This document shows, one piece after another, positions 8,355-12,841 of a DNA stretch of 12,841 bases. Position numbers and translations under genes: made by a program. The stretch is from Isohypsibius dastychi. Taxonomy: Eukaryota; Tardigrada; Eutardigrada; Parachela; Isohypsibiidae. The notes under the pieces are model-generated. The model saw only the letters and a list, made by a program, of their open reading frames with translations. It did no database searches and was not told where the DNA came from. The stretch covers positions 1 to 12,841 of the forward strand of contig JAQIWT010001048.1 of the NCBI GenBank assembly GCA_034696485.1. The letters are read 5' to 3'. Within the stretch, counting starts at the first letter, position 1. Every line of letters begins with the position of its first letter.

Positions 8355-9130
8355 CTCTATATGTTTATGTGGTCTCGACAACTGTCGTGGCCTTTGACTG
8401 TAAGTAAGAGACGTCCTCGACGAAACACAACCGAGAGTCGAATTGTTGAGAACGCAAACTATAAAGGAGTGAAAATCTCAAACCTAGCTTGTCGATTCTC
8501 AAGGCGAGGTTCGTTATTGTGTTCTGCACAACAAATATATAAAATTCGTTTTCTTCAAGGCAACAAAGAGTTGGTCGAACCTTCTACTCAAGTTTGACGG
8601 TCTACCGAACCCGAGAGGTCAGTCCCAAAGGCGAAAGGGACACCGGCTGACTCGTGTCGTTGTCTCGGCAGAATATTGACACCTGGCTCGATTGTTGGAA
8701 AGACATCGCTCGGGAGCCAAGAACCTCTCGAAGCGCTGAGGCGTTTAAAGTCGAGTGGAGAGAAGAATCCTGTCGAGCAAAGGTCTTTTGGGGGTTTTAT
8801 CACCAGTATTAAAGCTGGGTTCGATAGGCCAAAGTTCTGCGTTCGATCCAGGTTTTACCCAGTCTCATCTCCGTCCTTATTCGTCGGTGACGAAGCCACA
8901 GTTGCATGCACTGAGAAGTTGAAAACGAAGTCATTTAAAATCCTTTCGCTCGCGCACGTTCGAAGTTTCAACACGAAATTCGTGTTGATTCTTGAGGAAA
9001 TCCACAGCACACAAGAGTTTCCTTTGCCAGGGGTTCAAATTCGCTGAGGTTAAGGCATTTGATAAATCACCTTGGCACATCATCTTGGCTCAATCCGCTT
9101 CCCACGAGATTCCGACGATCACTCAATGAC
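8355..9130. other. Divergent intergenic region, probable two-way promoter
   Basis: About 0.78 kb between the start codons of two divergent genes, so both promoters should lie here. A TATATAAAAT stretch near 8535-8544 is TATA-like but about 180 bp from the DUF423 start, so its role is uncertain. A 21-bp near-perfect palindrome lies at 8968-8988. An open stretch at 8676-9047 begins with TTG and shows no family features, so it is not called as a gene. The short TCGA-containing words scattered through the region are not organised into a clear repeat. Confidence 0.5.
8968..8988. repeat. Near-perfect 21-bp palindrome in the divergent promoter
   Basis: Arms TCAACACGAA and TTCGTGTTGA are perfect 10-bp reverse complements separated by one A. 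It lies 142 bp upstream of the preferred start of the DUF3456 gene. Such symmetry suits a dimeric DNA-binding protein, or a hairpin if transcribed. There is no trailing U tract, and a bacterial-type terminator is not expected here. Confidence 0.8.
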
Positions 9131-9781
9131 ATGATGTTGTATCTAATCCTTCACCTGTGCACAGCAATGATCCTGCTTGCTCTTGGACAATTAGCGGCCG
9201 ACGATCGTCCTTTTGTCCCGCGTAATTTCCAGATGATCCCGACGATTGAGAGCGACGTACCATTCATTACTTGTTCCGTCTGCAAACGAGCTGTGCGACA
9301 GCTTGTTGCGCAAGTCGAAGCGAAGTTCAAATCGAAGAGACGACCAAGCGAGCTTGATTTTCTTGAAGCAACAAAAAACCTTTGCGATCCATTGGAAGAG
9401 GAGGGTTTCTGGATCACTCATCTTGATATTTTTTTCACAGATAATGGCGATCTAGGGATAAGGCGCATGACCACACCGGGACATTGCGAAGAGGACTGCA
9501 AGACTATTGCTTCAGCGTGCAAAGCTGTGTTCGACGAAGCTGACAGCGTCATCGCAGAGGCCCTCTATCTTGGCAAGCGATCGGATCCTGAAATGATCTG
9601 TTCATCGAGTGAATTGGATAACATCAAGGGCAAGTGCGGCCAAGAACCGCCGATTCCTGTAAATTGGGAAGACAAAGGATCTGAATTCGCAATCAAAACC
9701 AAAGCGGACTTTGAGCGCGAACAGAAAGCAGCTGCAAAATTGCTCGGCTATGATGTTGGCGACCTGAAGGATGAAACATGA
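9131..9781 (+). CDS. DUF3456 canopy/MIR-interacting saposin-like secretory protein
   Basis: 216 residues from the ATG at 9131. The open frame reaches back to a TTG at 9059, but 9131 places a clean signal peptide (MMLYLILHLC... to LAA/DD, residues 1-23) at the N terminus. The mature part has the saposin-like cysteine pattern of the TLR4-regulator/MIR-interacting MSAP (DUF3456, canopy) family: CSVC (Cys48, Cys51), CDPLEEEGFWI (Cys85), HCEEDCKTIASAC (Cys119, Cys123, Cys130), Cys157 and Cys169, followed by the Pro-rich QEPPIPVNW. The order and the 'CDP..EEG.WI' and 'C..CKTIA.AC' signatures match the plant and protist branch of the family as I know it. Such proteins act in the ER lumen, and animal members assist folding or trafficking of surface receptors. 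The C terminus is LKDET, which resembles but is not a canonical KDEL retrieval signal. It is complete, single-exon and ends convergent to 10143-10529. Confidence 0.85.
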   Translation: MMLYLILHLCTAMILLALGQLAADDRPFVPRNFQMIPTIESDVPFITCSVCKRAVRQLVAQVEAKFKSKRRPSELDFLEATKNLCDPLEEEGFWITHLDIFFTDNGDLGIRRMTTPGHCEEDCKTIASACKAVFDEADSVIAEALYLGKRSDPEMICSSSELDNIKGKCGQEPPIPVNWEDKGSEFAIKTKADFEREQKAAAKLLGYDVGDLKDET

Positions 9782-10142
9782 ATATCGAAATTGTTCAGCT
9801 ATTGTTCAGAGGCTTGCAGAATAATGTTTTCAGATTGACACTGGATTCGACGTGACATCTTGCTCTGCTTGTAGAAATCCCGCATCGAATGTTAATCCAG
9901 GCGCTCATACATGCACTGCACGACATCGTGTACATTTGGCGAGTATGAATTCTAAGTCGACGGAAGAGAGAAACAAACGAAGAGCCGCGCGTGCACCAGA
10001 CTCTCGGACGTTGGATACAAAATTTAAGGAGGCATCACATAGACATATTGATAATGTCGTTAGGTTATAACAGAATATACATACAGGTATCATTTACGTG
10101 CCCAAGGTCAAGTTGGACTTAAGGCCATTCGTCACGCGAGCA
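9782..10142. other. Convergent intergenic spacer
   Basis: 361 bases between two convergent stop codons, probably two 3' UTRs. A 72-codon open stretch at 9852-10070 begins with GTG and has no recognisable features beyond a basic composition. I see no clear polyadenylation signal or repeat. Confidence 0.5.
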
Positions 10143-10529
10143 TCACAGCCCCTTTTCTTCCAGCCGCATCGTTGTCTCTCCTAGCATTGCCTCCAGCTTC
10201 GCGATCTTGGCTCGAAGGCCTCTCTGTGTCGCTGCCGTGTCTTCCTTGAGGCGCTTGAGCTCGGCGTCTATCTTTTTCGAAGCGTCCGTGGCGTCCTGTC
10301 CAAGCTGGTAGAGACCCAAAGCGAGGGTGATGTTAAGTCCGTACGAGAACCAAGCAATTCGCGTCGTCAGAGGCGCCTTCGGGCTTGCCGTCGACCGAAC
10401 CACAGTAGCGTCTGAAGCCAAGTTGCGTTGGCTCCTTCTCATAGGCGCCGCCCACCGCGTCCGGCTAAGGAGCTGCTGGACCGACCGTCCCGAGCGTGAC
10501 AGCGCTGCTGCTGATGATGCCGAGATCAT
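10143..10529 (-). CDS. Small putative mitochondrial protein: leader, one membrane helix, coiled coil
   Basis: 128 residues from the ATG at 10529. The frame continues upstream to an ATG at 10625, but those 32 codons are AT-rich, Asn/Lys/Ser-heavy and unlike the rest, so they are probably 5' UTR. From 10529 the N terminus (about residues 1-45) is rich in Arg, Ser and Ala with no acidic residue before Asp40, as in a mitochondrial presequence (SRSGRSVQQLLSRTRWAAPMRRSQR). A hydrophobic segment about 58-76 (IAWFSYGLNITLALGLYQL) could be an inner-membrane helix. Residues about 79-125 form a charged amphipathic helix with heptad character (AELKRLKEDTAATQRGLRAKIAKLEAML). I do not recognise the family. 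The layout resembles small inner-membrane assembly or scaffold factors, but that is only a shape comparison. It is transcribed towards the DUF3456 gene. Confidence 0.7.
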   Translation of the reverse strand: MISASSAAALSRSGRSVQQLLSRTRWAAPMRRSQRNLASDATVVRSTASPKAPLTTRIAWFSYGLNITLALGLYQLGQDATDASKKIDAELKRLKEDTAATQRGLRAKIAKLEAMLGETTMRLEEKGL

Positions 10530-11275
10530 TTTTCTTAATATCAAATCTGTTTTGTTACTCCAATTCGACAAATATTTATTATTATTTGATTCTCTGATCG
10601 CATTCATGTCGCTTTTTGAATGCAAACGTTTGAGAAAGGTTGAGCTTTTTGTAGACTTATATACATCATCTTAAGCGCTAGTTATACAAGGTTTAAGGGC
10701 AATATATTTATTCATCCTCAAGAACATTCTTATGTCTGTATTCGTAGATCGCTGTTCGAAATGTGTATAAGTTTAGGTAGGGGCTAGGCTGCGGGAACAA
10801 TAATCATATATTTATAATAATAAGCAAAAATTACAATTAATAATAACTGATTTTGTCTCGTTATAACAATAGGATGTATATGGCGCTTTCAAACTATGAC
10901 GGTGATATATACCTGCCGCGCGCGTGCGTTATGATATAGCGGGGCGGAGCCGCGCGCGTTATACTATTTTATAGGAGTCAGGAATTTTTCCATTGGTGCC
11001 TATATTCTTATGCACCATTTACTCTTGGTGTACGCCTGGCTCAGTGACTCGAACGGTCGAGCACGAGTATAACCCACATCCAACAGGTGCATCGGCGCAC
11101 CGTCTGTACTTGCTCGCGATTCGATCGAGGAAATGTCGTCCCTTGCGGTCGGCTCTGCTGGAGAATGCTGCTATAGCCGTCAGACAAATATAATTGGATT
11201 TCATGATGCAATACTACATGTCAACATAAGCATCATAGAACAAACGAATTGCATGAGGGGTATAAAACTAGCTAA
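10530..11275. other. AT-rich intergenic region with GC-rich island
   Basis: 746 bases between the start of 10143-10529 and the stop of the next gene, both on the minus strand. Bases about 10660-10910 are strongly AT-rich. A short GC-rich duplicated element lies at 10915-10972. Two small hairpins follow: 11048-11061 (arms CTCGA/TCGAG) and 11086-11101 (arms GGTGC/GCACC). No gene is supported; short open stretches at 11019-11204 overlap on both strands and show no features. Confidence 0.5.
10915..10972 (+). repeat. Duplicated GCCGCGCGCG element in an AT-rich spacer
   Basis: The ten-mer GCCGCGCGCG occurs at 10915-10924 and again at 10949-10958, 34 bp apart. Each is followed within four bases by TTAT and then AT-rich sequence. 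Between them lies GCGGGGCGGAGC. The CGCGCGCG cores are self-complementary, so the two copies could pair as a stem, and alternating CG can adopt left-handed DNA. The sharp switch from AT-rich to nearly pure GC stands out against the neighbours. Confidence 0.65.
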
Positions 11276-12841
11276 TCACTTGCACAAAGGATAGACAGGG
11301 CATCCCTTGATTTTAAAGCCACCTTTGCACCAGGCTTTCTTAAATTGAGCATTTGGGTCCGGCACTGGCGGATAAAATATAGCACTGCAATTCATCACGA
11401 ACTTCGGAGGCGGGGAGAGGTAAGCCTTGTCATATAGATTGTTGACGTAACACATACAGGCCCCTGTATACTGGTACTTGTAGGGGACTGTGTCCCCATT
11501 CTCGTCGACAAAAGTCGCAACGTCACAGATTGTGTTCTTCTGCTCACACTGGGCAATCTGGCCTGCCGGATATTTTGTTGGCGACACAACTGGTTTGAAT
11601 GTAGGCGTGATGAACGGCACCGGATTGGACGTACGGCTAGTTGGTGATACAACTGGTTTGCCTGTTGGCTTGGTTGGCGTCACAACAGGCGTGCCTGTTT
11701 TCTTGGTCGGAGATTGAGAACGAGGTCTAGTTGTTGGACGATGGGTTGTTGGTCGGCGGCTGGAGGGACTGTGTGTTCCAGTTTCGATACATTTTCCATA
11801 TGGAATGTTTCCGGCTTGATTTCGTTTGTGAGGGCATATGAGGAAGGGGATTTCGTGATCGTCCGCGTTGGCTCGCAGAACGGTCCCCAAAGCAAACTGA
11901 AATTGGTATCCAACATCCAAGGCATGAGGCTCAAGCTCAACTCCATCTGCATTTCTATACGTTGCAAGACCCCCACCGCCACCGCCTCCGCCTTCTAACG
12001 TCACAACTTTGCCTGGCGTATTATGGCATTTCTGGATTTTAGCCATCACTTTCTTCATCGTGAGGGCGAATTCTTTCCATTGAGCAGGCGTATTTGTCGA
12101 TGAGAATACCTTTCCATATTCAGCTCCTTCTTCAACCTTTCCTGCAAATCCCTGAAGAGAAACAGTCTTGCCATTGATGTGAAGGTCAATCCCACCGTTT
12201 CCCACACCGTATGAGTGGAGCAGGCTGCCTCGATCGCCTGAGCTCATCCCGGCATTACCTCCACCTCCTCCGGTAACAATTACCTCTTTGATTGCGGTGA
12301 CCGTGTCCTTGCAGAATATCTCAAATCCGGCTCCCGATCCCCCACCGCCACTCATTCCAAAGTATCCCCGAGGCAAGTGTGCCAAATCGTTCTGGATTTG
12401 TTGTCCAAACTCATCAAGAGTGGGGTCGTAAACATAACGAGTATTATACCCATGAAGGAATCGTTCGATTGGCTCGAAGCCACGTCTGCGAACCTGCGCC
12501 TGAAGATCGCGAGTAGCTTTCCACTTCTCAAAGTATTCGTTTCCGTCTGGGTCAACTTCGTATCCATAGTCCAATGCTTGTGTGAGGAATTCAATTGCAC
12601 TTCCATCTCCCTGCTCAATCATTTCATGAATGAGCCGGCAGAGTGGGGCTCCTCCTCCGCCTTTGATGTAAGGTCCGCTCGTCAAGGTCATGCACTTGGC
12701 CGAGTTGCCATCTCTCGTTGGGTAGAAGGCAAAGTTCAAAGGGATTGAGTCATTAACCCCTAATACTCTATAGATCCAAATGCTCAGCTCTCTCGCATAT
12801 CGATAGGACTCCCACAGCGCTCCAAAGTGCAATCCATTCAG
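11276..12841 (-). CDS. Gly-rich, Pro/Thr-linker, Cys-rich probable extracellular protein (5' end missing)
   Basis: The frame is open to the window edge (the edge reads ...LNGLHFGALWES...), so this is the last 521 residues of a longer protein. The N-terminal half (about 390 residues) is a mixed region with four glycine clusters: KGGGGAP, SGGGGSGAG, TGGGGGNAG and EGGGGGGGGLA. Several follow beta-like stretches (EVIVT, KVVTLE). Next is a Pro/Thr/Ser linker (about 11560-11785) with repeats such as GKPVVSPT and FKPVVSPT. The last 85-90 residues hold eight cysteines (QC, IC, AC, MC, NC, WC, GC, LC), consistent with four disulfides in a small extracellular domain. I do not recognise the family. A secreted, wall or surface protein is inferred from the linker and cysteines; the signal peptide, if any, lies outside the window. 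No intron is needed in the visible part. Confidence 0.8.
   Translation of the reverse strand: MNGLHFGALWESYRYARELSIWIYRVLGVNDSIPLNFAFYPTRDGNSAKCMTLTSGPYIKGGGGAPLCRLIHEMIEQGDGSAIEFLTQALDYGYEVDPDGNEYFEKWKATRDLQAQVRRRGFEPIERFLHGYNTRYVYDPTLDEFGQQIQNDLAHLPRGYFGMSGGGGSGAGFEIFCKDTVTAIKEVIVTGGGGGNAGMSSGDRGSLLHSYGVGNGGIDLHINGKTVSLQGFAGKVEEGAEYGKVFSSTNTPAQWKEFALTMKKVMAKIQKCHNTPGKVVTLEGGGGGGGGLATYRNADGVELEPHALDVGYQFQFALGTVLRANADDHEIPFLICPHKRNQAGNIPYGKCIETGTHSPSSRRPTTHRPTTRPRSQSPTKKTGTPVVTPTKPTGKPVVSPTSRTSNPVPFITPTFKPVVSPTKYPAGQIAQCEQKNTICDVATFVDENGDTVPYKYQYTGACMCYVNNLYDKAYLSPPPKFVMNCSAIFYPPVPDPNAQFKKAWCKGGFKIKGCPVYPLCK

Noticed and set aside
8838-8851. tRNA B-box-like GTTCGATCC
   Set aside because: Flanking bases do not form a T-stem and no anticodon arm or acceptor stem could be built.
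8676-9047. 123-codon open stretch on the plus strand before the DUF3456 gene
   Set aside because: It starts with TTG, shows no domain or signal, overlaps another open stretch on the opposite strand and contains the palindrome. Treated as promoter region.
9852-10070. 72-codon basic open stretch with two nearby cysteines
   Set aside because: It begins with GTG, lies in a convergent 3' spacer, and has no recognisable domain or plausible splice link to the gene upstream.
11041-11130. Possible minus-strand tRNA (GTTCGAGTC with nearby hairpins)
   Set aside because: The T-stem does not pair and the two hairpins are not spaced as tRNA D and anticodon arms.

Overview
The window looks like nuclear DNA of a eukaryotic microbe. 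The first gene is interrupted by a 51-nt GT-AG intron with a CTAAC-type branch point. Genes are monocistronic, lie on both strands, and are separated by 0.3-1.7 kb of non-coding DNA. The proteins are typically eukaryotic: a GABA-B-type class C receptor, a canopy/saposin-like ER protein, a DUF423/TMEM256 membrane protein and a putative mitochondrial coiled-coil protein. I see no bacterial operon structure, rRNA, tRNA, CRISPR array or recognisable transposon. A protist such as a stramenopile is a reasonable guess, but the sequence alone does not fix the lineage.

Layout. 1-1160: non-coding, with a degenerate direct-repeat block at about 515-765. 1161-4205 (+): two-exon GABA-B-like receptor of 997 residues. 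It converges on 4545-6317 (-), a 590-residue membrane-anchored, mostly disordered protein. 6318-8003: 1.7 kb without a supported gene, holding a three-copy degenerate tandem repeat and two microsatellites. 8004-8354 (-): DUF423/TMEM256 protein, divergent from 9131-9781 (+), a DUF3456 (canopy/MIR-interacting saposin-like) secretory protein; a near-perfect palindrome lies between them. 10143-10529 (-): small protein with a mitochondrial-type leader, one membrane segment and a coiled coil. 10530-11275: AT-rich spacer with a GC-rich duplicated element. 11276-12841 (-): 3' part of a gene for a glycine-rich, Pro/Thr-linker, Cys-rich probable extracellular protein; its start is outside the window.

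The genes do not form an obvious pathway. Several (receptor, ER saposin-like protein, Gly-rich protein) are predicted to enter the secretory route, but nothing in the sequence shows that they act together. The most distinctive items are the receptor, with its long second intracellular loop and an intron whose only in-frame stop is its own acceptor TAG; the Gly-rich protein; and a recurring acidic nine-residue motif in the 590-residue protein.
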